DNA of 32,231 nt. It comes from an uncultured Fidelibacterota bacterium (lineage in GTDB: Bacteria > Fidelibacterota > UBA8477 > JABMPR01). Where the stretch lies: positions 1 through 32,231 of the forward strand of contig CALBFA010000078.1 in the NCBI GenBank assembly GCA_937888365.1, given 5' to 3'. Position numbers and translations under genes: made by a program. The notes beneath the pieces are model-generated. The model was not told the DNA's origin and searched no databases. It saw only the letters and a list, made by a program, of their open reading frames with translations. This document shows positions 16,283-24,294 of the stretch, one piece after another (the stretch's first letter is position 1; every line of letters begins with the position of its first letter).

Positions 16283-17242
16283 CTAATTGTTGAGATAATT
16301 CTCAATTAGAGACATGCAAGTCTCTTTATCGTTGTTTAGTTGTTCTGTTAATATCTCTGGGGTTTCAAACTTCTTTTCCCCCCTTAATTTTTGTAAAAAT
16401 TCGATCGTTAATCCGTTTCCATATGCAGGGGCAGTTTTCGTTTCATCTAAAAATAAATGTACTTCAATAACTTCTCCAATTTGATCATTAAATGTAGGTC
16501 TCACGCCAATATTGCACATCCCAAATGATGATTGATTATCCCATAAACACTTTACAAGATACACACCTCTATTGGGAACTACTTTTTGCGATGAATCAAG
16601 CTCAATATTTGCGGTTGGGAAAGTCAGCTGCCGCCCTCGTTGCATTCCTTTTACAACATTTCCCCTAATAATATATGAATGTCCCAGCATTGCATTCGCT
16701 AAATCTAGACGATCACCTTGAATGTGATCACGAATCATTGTACTGCTCACAGGCTGGTTTTCATTCATCAGAGCATCAATAATCGTTACGTCAAAACCGG
16801 ATGTTTTTCCGAGTTCCTGAAGAAGAGTCACATCCCCTTCTCGGTTTTTCCCAAATCGATGATCATATCCTATTATAATATGCTTTGCTTTTAAGGCATC
16901 AATTAAAACTTTTTTTATAAACGAAGCTGCATTGAGTTCAGAAAATCCTTTGTTAAAATCCAAAGCAACAAAATAATCAAGGTTAAAGTATCTTTCAGTA
17001 ATTAAAGCTTTTTCTGCGAGAGTGGATAGCAGACGAATAGGGCGTTTGTTTTTTGATCTTAAAAGCAATTGAGGATGGGGTTCAAACGTGAGTAAAATAG
17101 ACGGCAATTTTGTATTATGTGAAATCGCAACGGTTTTTTTTAAAAGGTTTTGATGACCTCTGTGGATACCATCAAAGCTACCTATCGTAACAATACTGCC
17201 TTCAACAGTTGGAAAATCGTTTAAGCAGCGGATAATTTCCAT
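16283..17242 (-). CDS. ribF: Bifunctional riboflavin kinase / FAD synthetase
   Basis: 319 residues, normal length. It phosphorylates riboflavin to FMN and adenylylates FMN to FAD in the cytoplasm. The N-terminal nucleotidyltransferase domain shows GSFDGIHRGH (21-30) and the later STMIRDHI. The C-terminal flavokinase domain shows GRQLTFPTANI and the NIGVRPTF and EVHLFLDE segments. The start overlaps the end of truB by 22 bp, indicating translational coupling; the truB-ribF-rpsO-pnp order is common in bacteria. The ATG at 17242 has only a weak GAAG site, consistent with coupling. Confidence 0.96.
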   Translation of the reverse strand: MEIIRCLNDFPTVEGSIVTIGSFDGIHRGHQNLLKKTVAISHNTKLPSILLTFEPHPQLLLRSKNKRPIRLLSTLAEKALITERYFNLDYFVALDFNKGFSELNAASFIKKVLIDALKAKHIIIGYDHRFGKNREGDVTLLQELGKTSGFDVTIIDALMNENQPVSSTMIRDHIQGDRLDLANAMLGHSYIIRGNVVKGMQRGRQLTFPTANIELDSSQKVVPNRGVYLVKCLWDNQSSFGMCNIGVRPTFNDQIGEVIEVHLFLDETKTAPAYGNGLTIEFLQKLRGEKKFETPEILTEQLNNDKETCMSLIENYLNN

Positions 17243-17886
17243 TGTTCTTCAAACTCTTCAATTGTGAGGCTATCCTCAATTTTAAAATCACCAATCGCTG
17301 TTCTTTCTAACATTTTCAAATAGCCAATTGTACCGAGGGCAGAGGCAATATCTTCTCCCAAGGTTCGAACGTAAGTTCCTTTACTACATTTAACGGTAAA
17401 CATTAAACTGTCGGATAATAATTCATTCAATTCTATGCTATAAATAAATATTTTAATAGGTTCGCGGTCCACTTCAATCCCATCCCGAGCATATTTATAA
17501 AGTCTTCTACCGTTGACTCTTTTAGCTGAAAACATTGGCGGGATTTGAGTTATTTCTCCTTCAAATTGCTTTAGAACGGATTCGATTTGTTTTATCTCAA
17601 GCTCTGGGATTTGTGATTCTTCAACAATTTTACCCTTGATGTCACCTGAATCAGTTTTTGTACCAAAATGTAACTGAGCCCGATATGTTTTTGTTAATTC
17701 CATAAATTCGTTTGATTTTTTTGTATGACGACCGGTTAAAACAATAAGAAGCCCTGTCGCAAATGGATCTAAAGTCCCAGCATGACCAACTTTTTTAAAA
17801 TGAGTGATGTCCCGAATTTTTTTAACGACATCAAAACTCGTCCAATCAACGGGTTTATTAATTAAATACGTGTTAGATGCGCTCAA
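17221..17886 (-). CDS. truB: tRNA pseudouridine-55 synthase
   Basis: 221 residues. It makes pseudouridine 55 in the T loop of tRNAs. The catalytic motif GHAGTLDPFATG contains D40, and NKPVDWTSFDVV plus KTYRAQLHFGTKTDSGD match the family core. The protein is shorter than E. coli TruB (about 314) and lacks most of the C-terminal RNA-binding extension; short forms of 220-240 residues are normal in several phyla. It starts at a TTG whose first bases overlap the rbfA stop codon (TTGA), with AGAGAT as a ribosome binding site. Confidence 0.96.
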   Translation of the reverse strand: MSASNTYLINKPVDWTSFDVVKKIRDITHFKKVGHAGTLDPFATGLLIVLTGRHTKKSNEFMELTKTYRAQLHFGTKTDSGDIKGKIVEESQIPELEIKQIESVLKQFEGEITQIPPMFSAKRVNGRRLYKYARDGIEVDREPIKIFIYSIELNELLSDSLMFTVKCSKGTYVRTLGEDIASALGTIGYLKMLERTAIGDFKIEDSLTIEEFEEQWKLSAA

Positions 17887-18221
17887 ACGATATCTCTTAA
17901 TAATTTGTTAATTTTATCCGTCGCTGCGAGAGTGTCATCCAATACAAATAAAACTTCAGGGACATATTTTAAGGGGACATTTTGACCGATATGATATCGA
18001 ATCTTTTTACGATGACCAATAATAATCCGCATGGTTGATTTCACAGCATTTTCATTCCCATAAATAGAAAAGAATATTTTGGCTGTTTTTATATCAGACG
18101 CCATTTCAACTTTAGAAGTTGTAATGAAACCCGGCGTCGTATTGGCCAAATTTCGCACCATATAATCAGCAACGGCAACCTTGATTGCGTCTGCGACTTT
18201 ATTGGGTCTCATACCTGCCAT
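17883..18221 (-). CDS. rbfA: Ribosome-binding factor A
   Basis: 112 residues, a typical RbfA: a single KH-like domain protein needed for late 30S maturation and cold adaptation. The N-terminal MRPNKVADAIKVAVADY, the central VEMASDIKTAKIFFSIYG and the C-terminal VPLKYVPEVLFVLDDTLA are family hallmarks. The ATG at 18221 is immediately after the infB stop codon, so it is probably translated by coupling; an in-frame ATG three codons later is a possible alternative start. It overlaps truB by 4 bp. Confidence 0.95.
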   Translation of the reverse strand: MAGMRPNKVADAIKVAVADYMVRNLANTTPGFITTSKVEMASDIKTAKIFFSIYGNENAVKSTMRIIIGHRKKIRYHIGQNVPLKYVPEVLFVLDDTLAATDKINKLLRDIV

Positions 18222-20708
18222 TTATTGAGAGGATTCCAATTTTCTTTTCTTTTCAACGACGGTATGGAATCTAAGCTCGTCGCCTACTTTTAGACGATCC
18301 CAGTCTTTAATTGCAATACCACATTCGTTGCCTTCAGGCACTTCTTTTACTTCATCTTTAAAACGTTTGAGGGTTTTAATGACGCCCGAATGAATCACCT
18401 CATCGTCACGAACGACTCTAATATTTAACTCCCTACGTGCGAATCCAGATGTTACTTTACAACCAGCAATGATGCCAATTTTGGGTATTTTGAAAAGATT
18501 TAGCACTTCTGCTGTTCCAATGGGTGTTTCAATTTTTTCAGGTTCTAGCATACCTTCGAGTGCTGCTTTTATTTCATCAACCGCATCGTAGATAATCGAA
18601 TAATGTCTAATATCGACATCTTCAGCTTTCGCTAATAACTTAGCTTTTGTATCTGCTTTTACGTTAAAACCAATGATAAAAGCTTTCGATGCAGATGCGA
18701 GTAAAACGTCCGATTCCTTAATCATACCAATGCCGCGATGAATAATTCGAACAGCCACTTCTTTGGTTGCCATTTTCATTAATGAGTCCGCAAGGGCTTC
18801 AATGGAACCATCGACATCACCTTTAATAACAATATTAAGGTCTTTAACTTTTCCTTCAGCAATTTGCTGAGATATTTGGTCAAGTGTTTGATGTCTCATG
18901 CGTTTGAAATCTTGTTCACGACGTATTTGTTGCCGTTCTGCACTGACTTCTTTCGTACGTTTTTCACTTTCCATAACGATGAATTTATCGCCTGCTTTTG
19001 GTACGTCTCCAAAGCCTAATATTTCGATTGGCGTGGAAGGTCCAGCTATTTTTACTCGGGCATTTCGCTCGTTGATTAAAGCGCGTACTTTACCGCTATA
19101 ATCACCGCAAACAAAAGGGTCTCCGACGCGAGCAGTCCCTCGTTGAATCAATACAGTAGCGACGGACCCTAGTCCTTTATCGAGTCTGGATTCAATGACA
19201 ATACCTCTGGCATAGGTGTCAGGATTGGCTGTTAATTCGAGCATTTCTGCTTCTAGAATAAGCTGATCCAAAATGGCCGAAACATTATTACCAAATTTTG
19301 CTGAAATTTCAATATCAGGATATTTACCACCCCAACTTTCTACAAGCATGTCATGTTCAGCGAGTTCGCGACGCACACGTTCAGTATCCGCTCCTGCTTT
19401 ATCAATTTTATTAATTGCAAAAATAATGGGAACACTTGCGGCTCTGGCATGATTAATAGCTTCGACGGTTTGCGGCATGACAGCATCGTCAGCTGCTACG
19501 ACAATAATAACGATATCTGTAACTTGAGCCCCCCTCGCACGCATAGCAGTAAACGCTTCGTGACCCGGCGTATCTAAAAATGTTAGCTCTTTACCATCAG
19601 GTAACACGACGCAATACGCACCGATATGCTGTGTTATTCCACCCGCCTCTCCAGCGATTACATTCGTACTTCGGATATAGTCAAGCAAGGATGTTTTTCC
19701 ATGATCGACATGTCCCATAATTGTAATAACGGGAGGTCTTGGCTGTAATGTACCTGTTTCTTCTTCTTCAAATTCTTCTTCAGCTTCATCAATGATTTCG
19801 TCTTGAAATTCAACATTTACTTCAAATTCACCCGCAAGAAGTTCAATAGTATCACGATCAATCCTTTGATTAATAGTCACCATCATACCCATTTCCATAC
19901 ATTTACCAATCAAATCTGAAATATCTATTTCGATTAAATCAGCAAACTCATGAAGAGCAATAAATTCTGTCACTTTAAAGATGTCTAAGGCATCCGAATC
20001 ACCTTCTTCGCCGCTTTGACCGCCACGTTTTTTACGACGTTTCTTTTCTTCAAAGGAAGAAATGGTTTTCTTAATATTTTCTTGAACTTTTTTATCATCA
20101 ACTTTATGTGTTTTTTTATTTTTATTTTGAACAGAGTGCGTGTCCTTGATGACTTTCTTAATCTTCCGTTCAATTTTATGGGCTACAATTTTGCTCTTTA
20201 CGGGTGCTTCAACTACTTTGTCTTTTTCAACGTTTGCGACGGTTTTCGTACTTTTTTTCTTTAAATTGCTTTCTTTGTCTAATATTTCTTGAGCGATCTG
20301 TTCTGCTTCTTCGCGTTGCTTCTTCTCTTTTTCAAACTTGAGTTTTTCTTCTTCTTCAAGTTTTTTTCGAGCAATAGCAACTTCCCGTAGTCTCAGTATC
20401 TCTGTTTCTTTTTTTGCATTCTCTTCATCTTCGCGCTTTTTCTTTTCAATTTCAGTTCTCTGGATGCGCTCTTCTTCTTCTGTGCGACGAGCTTCTTCAA
20501 TTATACGAAGTTCATCTTCCTTCTTTTCAATTTCTAATTGATACAAATCGGCTGCAAAATGTTTTAGAATCAAATCAAATGTTGAGCTTTCAACAACATC
20601 CATATGATTGCGAATTTCGAATCCTTTTTCACGCAAGAAAGAAACAATTTCTTGATGTGAAATATTAATCTGCTTAGCAATTTGGTATATTCTTTTGGGT
20701 GTACTCAA
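18222..20708 (-). CDS. infB: Translation initiation factor IF-2
   Basis: 828 residues. This GTPase delivers fMet-tRNA to the 30S subunit. It has an IF2_N domain (residues 1-50), a highly charged Lys/Glu-rich linker (about 55-235), a second IF2_N-like domain (about 240-300), and a G domain with GHVDHGKT (332-339), DTPGH and NKID. The C-terminal domains run to VEKKRKLESSQ. It starts at a TTG with AGAGG five bases upstream; no in-frame ATG is near. It is preceded by nusA with a 43-bp gap. The small ylxR and ylxQ genes found between nusA and infB in Firmicutes are absent. Confidence 0.98.
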   Translation of the reverse strand: MSTPKRIYQIAKQINISHQEIVSFLREKGFEIRNHMDVVESSTFDLILKHFAADLYQLEIEKKEDELRIIEEARRTEEEERIQRTEIEKKKREDEENAKKETEILRLREVAIARKKLEEEEKLKFEKEKKQREEAEQIAQEILDKESNLKKKSTKTVANVEKDKVVEAPVKSKIVAHKIERKIKKVIKDTHSVQNKNKKTHKVDDKKVQENIKKTISSFEEKKRRKKRGGQSGEEGDSDALDIFKVTEFIALHEFADLIEIDISDLIGKCMEMGMMVTINQRIDRDTIELLAGEFEVNVEFQDEIIDEAEEEFEEEETGTLQPRPPVITIMGHVDHGKTSLLDYIRSTNVIAGEAGGITQHIGAYCVVLPDGKELTFLDTPGHEAFTAMRARGAQVTDIVIIVVAADDAVMPQTVEAINHARAASVPIIFAINKIDKAGADTERVRRELAEHDMLVESWGGKYPDIEISAKFGNNVSAILDQLILEAEMLELTANPDTYARGIVIESRLDKGLGSVATVLIQRGTARVGDPFVCGDYSGKVRALINERNARVKIAGPSTPIEILGFGDVPKAGDKFIVMESEKRTKEVSAERQQIRREQDFKRMRHQTLDQISQQIAEGKVKDLNIVIKGDVDGSIEALADSLMKMATKEVAVRIIHRGIGMIKESDVLLASASKAFIIGFNVKADTKAKLLAKAEDVDIRHYSIIYDAVDEIKAALEGMLEPEKIETPIGTAEVLNLFKIPKIGIIAGCKVTSGFARRELNIRVVRDDEVIHSGVIKTLKRFKDEVKEVPEGNECGIAIKDWDRLKVGDELRFHTVVEKKRKLESSQ

Positions 20709-20751
20709 CGATACCTCTCAGGCTTCTTCTTAAAATGCAATCAAAGCTGCA

Positions 20752-22035
20752 TTAATTGTTTTCGTCTTCATCTGATATTTCAACGATTTCTTCAACTACC
20801 TGAACCTCAACTTGCTCCATTAATGCAGCTAAAAATTCATCAATTGTTTTTTCACCAAGACCTTTAATACTTAATAAAGCATCTCTACTTGTATTGATAA
20901 CATCATCAACGGTTTCAATGCCATTATCTATCAAAATATTTACGACTCGAGTCGGTAAATTATTGACGTCAATCAAAAAGACATCTTCACGAGCGGGACC
21001 TTCTGACTCATTTCTGGAACGTGCTTCAATTTCATAACCCGTGATTTTTGACGCTAGGCGTACGTTTTGACCATTTTTCCCAATGGCGATTGAAATATCA
21101 GAATTTTCGAAACGAGTGTATGCTTTTTTCATTTCTAAATCAATTTCAACTTGATAGGGTTTTGCAGGAGACATCGCCCGTGAAATTAATAATCGAGGTT
21201 CAGAACTATAGTTGATAATATCAATTTTTTCACCATTGAGTTCACGAACTATAACTTGAATACGACTCCCCTTCATTCCCACGCAGGCACCAACGGCATC
21301 GATACGTCTATCATGTGACTCGACCACAATTTTCGTACGATCGCCTGCTTCACGCGATAAAGCTTTCACTTCGATATGACCGTCTTCAATCTCAGGAACT
21401 TCATTTTTAAATAATTTTAATAGGAAATCTGGAGACGCTCTTGAGATAATAATTTCCGGACCTTTTTTCTCCCAAATCACATCTTTAATGATGGCTCTAA
21501 TCGACTCTCCACGACGGTAACGCTCGTTATAAATCTGTTCTTCACGAGGCATTTTTAATTCAGCGCGATCAATATTTATAACGATGGAATCGCGTCGTAT
21601 TTGACGAATCTCACCAATAACTATTTCACCAATGCGTTCTTTATACTCTTTGTAAACTTGTAGTCGTTCAAATTCTTGAATCTTTTGAGACAATATTTGT
21701 TTTGCATAAGTTACCAGACGTCGGCCGAAGCTATCAGGGTCTAAGACATCAATATATAAGTCCCCAATTTCTAAGTCAGGAGCTACTTTGTGAGCTGTTT
21801 CAATATCAACTTCAAAATCGGGATCATCGACGACTTCAACGACTTCTTTTTCATGATAAATCTCAATTTCACCTTTATCCATATTGACGATAACATCAAA
21901 GTTATCGACATTTCCATACTTCCGTTGGATTAAGGTTTCAAATATTTCCTTAATGATATCCGCTAGCTCTTTTCTATCGATATCTTTTTCTTTTGCTACC
22001 TGGATAAATCCTTCAACGATCTGCTTACTGATCAA
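20752..22035 (-). CDS. nusA: Transcription termination/antitermination factor NusA
   Basis: 427 residues. It binds RNA polymerase and nascent RNA and modulates pausing, termination and antitermination. The order is a NusA N-terminal domain (1-125), S1 domain (about 130-200, KERIGEIVIGEIRQI), then KH1 and KH2 (about 230-345, with VGACVGMKGSRIQVIVRELNG and IGKNGQNVRLASKITG). The C-terminus has one helix-hairpin-helix unit (DALLSIKGLGEKTIDEFLAAL) and a short acidic tail, shorter than the two acidic repeats of E. coli. It starts at a TTG with AGGAGG eight bases upstream, 15 bp after rimP. Confidence 0.97.
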   Translation of the reverse strand: MISKQIVEGFIQVAKEKDIDRKELADIIKEIFETLIQRKYGNVDNFDVIVNMDKGEIEIYHEKEVVEVVDDPDFEVDIETAHKVAPDLEIGDLYIDVLDPDSFGRRLVTYAKQILSQKIQEFERLQVYKEYKERIGEIVIGEIRQIRRDSIVINIDRAELKMPREEQIYNERYRRGESIRAIIKDVIWEKKGPEIIISRASPDFLLKLFKNEVPEIEDGHIEVKALSREAGDRTKIVVESHDRRIDAVGACVGMKGSRIQVIVRELNGEKIDIINYSSEPRLLISRAMSPAKPYQVEIDLEMKKAYTRFENSDISIAIGKNGQNVRLASKITGYEIEARSRNESEGPAREDVFLIDVNNLPTRVVNILIDNGIETVDDVINTSRDALLSIKGLGEKTIDEFLAALMEQVEVQVVEEIVEISDEDENN

Positions 22036-22050
22036 GGTTAGAACCTCCTA

Positions 22051-22503
22051 TTACCATTTAAGGACTAAATGTCCTTCAATTATTTGAGAATATGGAATCG
22101 CCAACGTCTCATTTTCAAGGCTAAACTCAAGTTTATCATCTGATACTTTCGCGAGAGTGCCTTCTACTGAAAGGGTTTTTTCTTCCTGTTTATATTTTAT
22201 AAAAAGGAGATGCCCAATATATCTGCGAAAGTGTCTAAGGGACTTTATAGAAGTGTTGATACCAGGAGATGTAACTTCAACAGTGACATTCTCGATATCT
22301 AAGTTGGGAAGACTAAACTCATGATTAATTCTTCGATTAACTTCAGAAAGTTGGCTCATAGAAATACCCGAATCAGACTCTAATTTTACCTTTAATTGGT
22401 ATCTTAAATTATGCTCTGATAATTTCCAATCAACCAGAAAAACATTTTCATCAAGAATACATTTTTCAATTTCCACTGCTATTTTTTCCTTAGGCCACTT
22501 CAT
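22051..22503 (-). CDS. rimP: Ribosome maturation factor RimP
   Basis: 150 residues, typical RimP length. It acts in 30S subunit assembly. The core VEVTSPGINTSIKSLRHFRRYIGH matches the family VEVSSPGLxRPL...DFxRxxG block, preceded by the usual IS.SQLSEVNRRIN. The order rimP-nusA-infB is the canonical one. It is the first gene of the operon; the ATG at 22503 has GAGAAGG one base away, rather close. The leader contains a strong hairpin. Confidence 0.93.
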   Translation of the reverse strand: MKWPKEKIAVEIEKCILDENVFLVDWKLSEHNLRYQLKVKLESDSGISMSQLSEVNRRINHEFSLPNLDIENVTVEVTSPGINTSIKSLRHFRRYIGHLLFIKYKQEEKTLSVEGTLAKVSDDKLEFSLENETLAIPYSQIIEGHLVLKW

Positions 22504-22533
22504 ACCTTCTCGCCTTGTTATTTCAAAAACAAA

Positions 22534-22559
22534 GAAAGTGGGCTTGTCAACCCACTTTC
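22534..22559 (-). terminator. Intrinsic terminator upstream of rimP, possible nusA-operon attenuator
   Basis: Perfect 9-bp stem GAAAGTGGG / CCCACTTTC with an 8-nt loop, followed on the minus strand by a T-rich tract (TTTGTTTTTG). It lies 53 bp after the stop of the TPR protein gene, which it should terminate. A predicted promoter just upstream (22567-22594) would start the rimP-nusA transcript at about its first base. Confidence 0.75.
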
Positions 22560-22566
22560 AACGCCA

Positions 22567-22594
22567 AATATATTTAGAGGACTTGTGTTTACAA
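22567..22594 (-). promoter_or_regulatory. Predicted promoter of rimP-nusA-infB operon
   Basis: On the minus strand, -35 TTGTAA (22589-22594), 16-bp spacer, -10 TATATT (22567-22572), discriminator TGGCG. It has the same geometry as both tRNA promoters. The predicted start near 22560 coincides with the first base of the hairpin. Confidence 0.5.
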
Positions 22595-22611
22595 GCCTTA
22601 TTATATAAAGA

Positions 22612-23280
22612 TTATTGACTGATTTTACCCAATAAATATTCTGCATTTGTTCGATTATCTTTCGATATTTTTTTGTCCAATAGATCCTGCAAAATCGATT
22701 TTGATTCAGACATGTTGTTAGCGTTAAAATAGGATAATGCTGCAGAAATTTTTAAACCGTCTTGCATGTCGCCTTTGGTAATTTTTGCCGCCTTTAAATA
22801 CGTAGCAGCCGCGTCTTGAAACTGTTCTGCTCTAACATAGCATTCAGCTAATTTTGATGTAGCAGCGAGTTTTATGATAGGATCGGATACTGTATTTGAA
22901 ACCATTGTGAATAACTCTTTAGCCCCGTCAATGTCATTAGAATCTAATTTTGAAACACCCAAATAATACGGTGCCAGTTCGGCACCAGCAACGTCACCAT
23001 ATTCAGATACGACCATTTCAAGCTCTGAAATAACGTTAGCATTTGGATTATTGGCATAAGCGTTGAGTACTTTTGTGGTTTCTAGCATTGCTTCATTTTG
23101 TGTCGTGACGATGTTATTATTCCATACCCAGGCGATAAAAAGAATCGCAAATACGCCTCCTAAAATAATATAGAAGGGGTTTTTATATTTATCATATAAT
23201 TCTTTTCCTTCTTCAAGTGCTTCAAATAAAGGGTCTGATTTAAGTTCTTTTTTTGTTAATTTTTTCTTTGGTTTTAACAT
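22612..23280 (-). CDS. YfgM-like membrane-anchored TPR protein
   Basis: 222 residues. A basic N-terminus (KPKKKLTKKELK) is followed by one transmembrane helix (about residues 38-56 of this start) and then a periplasmic region of repeated helical hairpins resembling TPR units (YLGVSKLDSNDIDGAKELF; LAECYVRAEQFQDAAATYL; SAALSYFNANNMSESKSIL). This architecture is that of YfgM/TPR_21 proteins, which in E. coli act with PpiD at the Sec translocon; here that role is only inferred. An in-frame TTG at 23292 would add four residues, but its only Shine-Dalgarno candidate is one base away, so I prefer the ATG at 23280. It lies just downstream of tRNA-Arg with no terminator between. Confidence 0.8.
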   Translation of the reverse strand: MLKPKKKLTKKELKSDPLFEALEEGKELYDKYKNPFYIILGGVFAILFIAWVWNNNIVTTQNEAMLETTKVLNAYANNPNANVISELEMVVSEYGDVAGAELAPYYLGVSKLDSNDIDGAKELFTMVSNTVSDPIIKLAATSKLAECYVRAEQFQDAAATYLKAAKITKGDMQDGLKISAALSYFNANNMSESKSILQDLLDKKISKDNRTNAEYLLGKISQ

Positions 23281-23330
23281 GGTTCCACTCAATCTCTCAT
23301 ATAATTGTTAAATATTTGGCATTCTAATCG

Positions 23331-23404
<74 letters not shown>

Positions 23405-23432
23405 CAAATCGTTGCATTTTAAAAAGCCCGCG

Positions 23433-23460
23433 AATATAAGCGAACTCCCCTCGGAGACAA
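23433..23460 (-). promoter_or_regulatory. Predicted promoter of tRNA-Arg
   Basis: On the minus strand, -35 TTGTCT (23455-23460), 16-bp spacer, -10 TATATT (23433-23438), then the discriminator CGCGGGC. It is nearly identical in -10 and discriminator start (TTATATTCGC) to the tRNA-Ser promoter. Confidence 0.65.
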
Positions 23461-23492
23461 AAGATTTAGGAACAAAATAATGATATTTAGAA

Positions 23493-23576
23493 TCAATCCT
23501 GAAATAAAGAAACAAATTCGAATTTATGACCATCAAATAGGCCTTTATCACTTAATTTCAGATTTGGGATGACGAG
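23493..23576 (-). pseudogene. Remnant: C-terminal 27 codons of an adenine deaminase gene
   Basis: In a frame different from the overlapping pilB end, this stretch reads LVIPNLKLSDKGLFD, a short spacer, KFEFVSLFQD and stop. From memory, the pattern (L/P)VIP-x-(L/I)-(K/R)-(L/I)-(S/T)-D-K-G-(L)-x-D...KFE is how bacterial adenine deaminases (Ade) end. No start codon or upstream part of the gene is present: the frame runs back only a few codons to a point where the sequence becomes pilB. I read it as the 3' stump left by a deletion. Identity rests on a short motif, so confidence is moderate. Confidence 0.55.
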
Positions 23577-24283
23577 TCTGCTAAAATTTTTAATCTCGAT
23601 ATGAGGGGGTTCATGCTTTCTTTTGGAACGGTATAATATTGTTGCAATACACCGTCGACACGGAAGCGAATACGTACATCTTTTTCTCTAGGTTCAAAAT
23701 GGATGTCACTGGCGCCTACTTTGATGGCTTCACCAAAAAGTAAGTTTACCGCTGCGACAACTTCAGTATCTCCGCCAATTTCTTTTGATACAACGCGTGA
23801 GCGATCATCGACGGTTCCATCTTCATTTTGCGTATGTACAGCATATTTTGCTGCACTATAATACATATCAATAGCCTGTTCAATATCACTTTCGGTTGCT
23901 AGTATGATGTTGATTTCCATCCCCGTATCGAGGCTCAAGTCGTCAATAATTTCTAGATTCATCGGATCCGAGATGGCAATCGTTAAAGATTCGCCTAAGG
24001 CAAAAAGAGGCATGACTTTATTTTTACGTGCAAAATCTTCTTTAATATATTCAAGTATTTTTTGCTCAACTTCATAGACCATTAAATCAAGGGTTGGTAT
24101 GCCAAGTTGCTCACTAAGGATGTCCGTAAGATCGCGTTCACTTAAAAAGCCAAGAGCTAAAATCGCTTTCCCGAGATACATGCCATGAATGTCTTTATAT
24201 TCCAGCGCTTCTTCGAGTTGGTGCGAGTCGAGCTTCCCTGCATCGATTAATAATTGTCCTAGTTGTTTTTTCATTTCAGCCAT
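23558..24283 (-). pseudogene. pilB: Truncated type IV pilus assembly ATPase PilB (N-terminal part only)
   Basis: The 241-residue frame matches the first 40% of PilB/GspE, which is normally about 560-570 residues. The MshEN-type N-terminal domain (about 5-150) is complete, and the ATPase domain begins properly (ASDIHFEPREKDVRIRFRVDG, about 190-213; MNPLISRLKILA). It then switches to DSSSQI and stops, exactly where the family continues with DLDIAERRxPQDGR. Walker A, Asp box, Walker B and His box are absent, and no remnant of them occurs in any frame downstream. The lost part is replaced by an adenine deaminase tail. It is therefore almost certainly inactive as an extension motor. It starts 11 bp after pilD with AAGGA upstream. 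Confidence 0.85.
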
Positions 24284-24294
24284 GAATTTCGTCC

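Noticed and set aside
20016-20668. Plus-strand frames rich in Phe and Ser opposite infB
   Set aside because: They are the antisense of the Lys/Glu-rich IF-2 linker, whose repetitive codons leave long open frames on the other strand.
23514-23525. 12-bp palindrome AAATTCGAATTT near tRNA-Arg, considered as an attachment site or terminator
   Set aside because: It falls inside the adenine deaminase remnant's coding sequence, does not repeat the tRNA 3' end, and no integrase gene is present.
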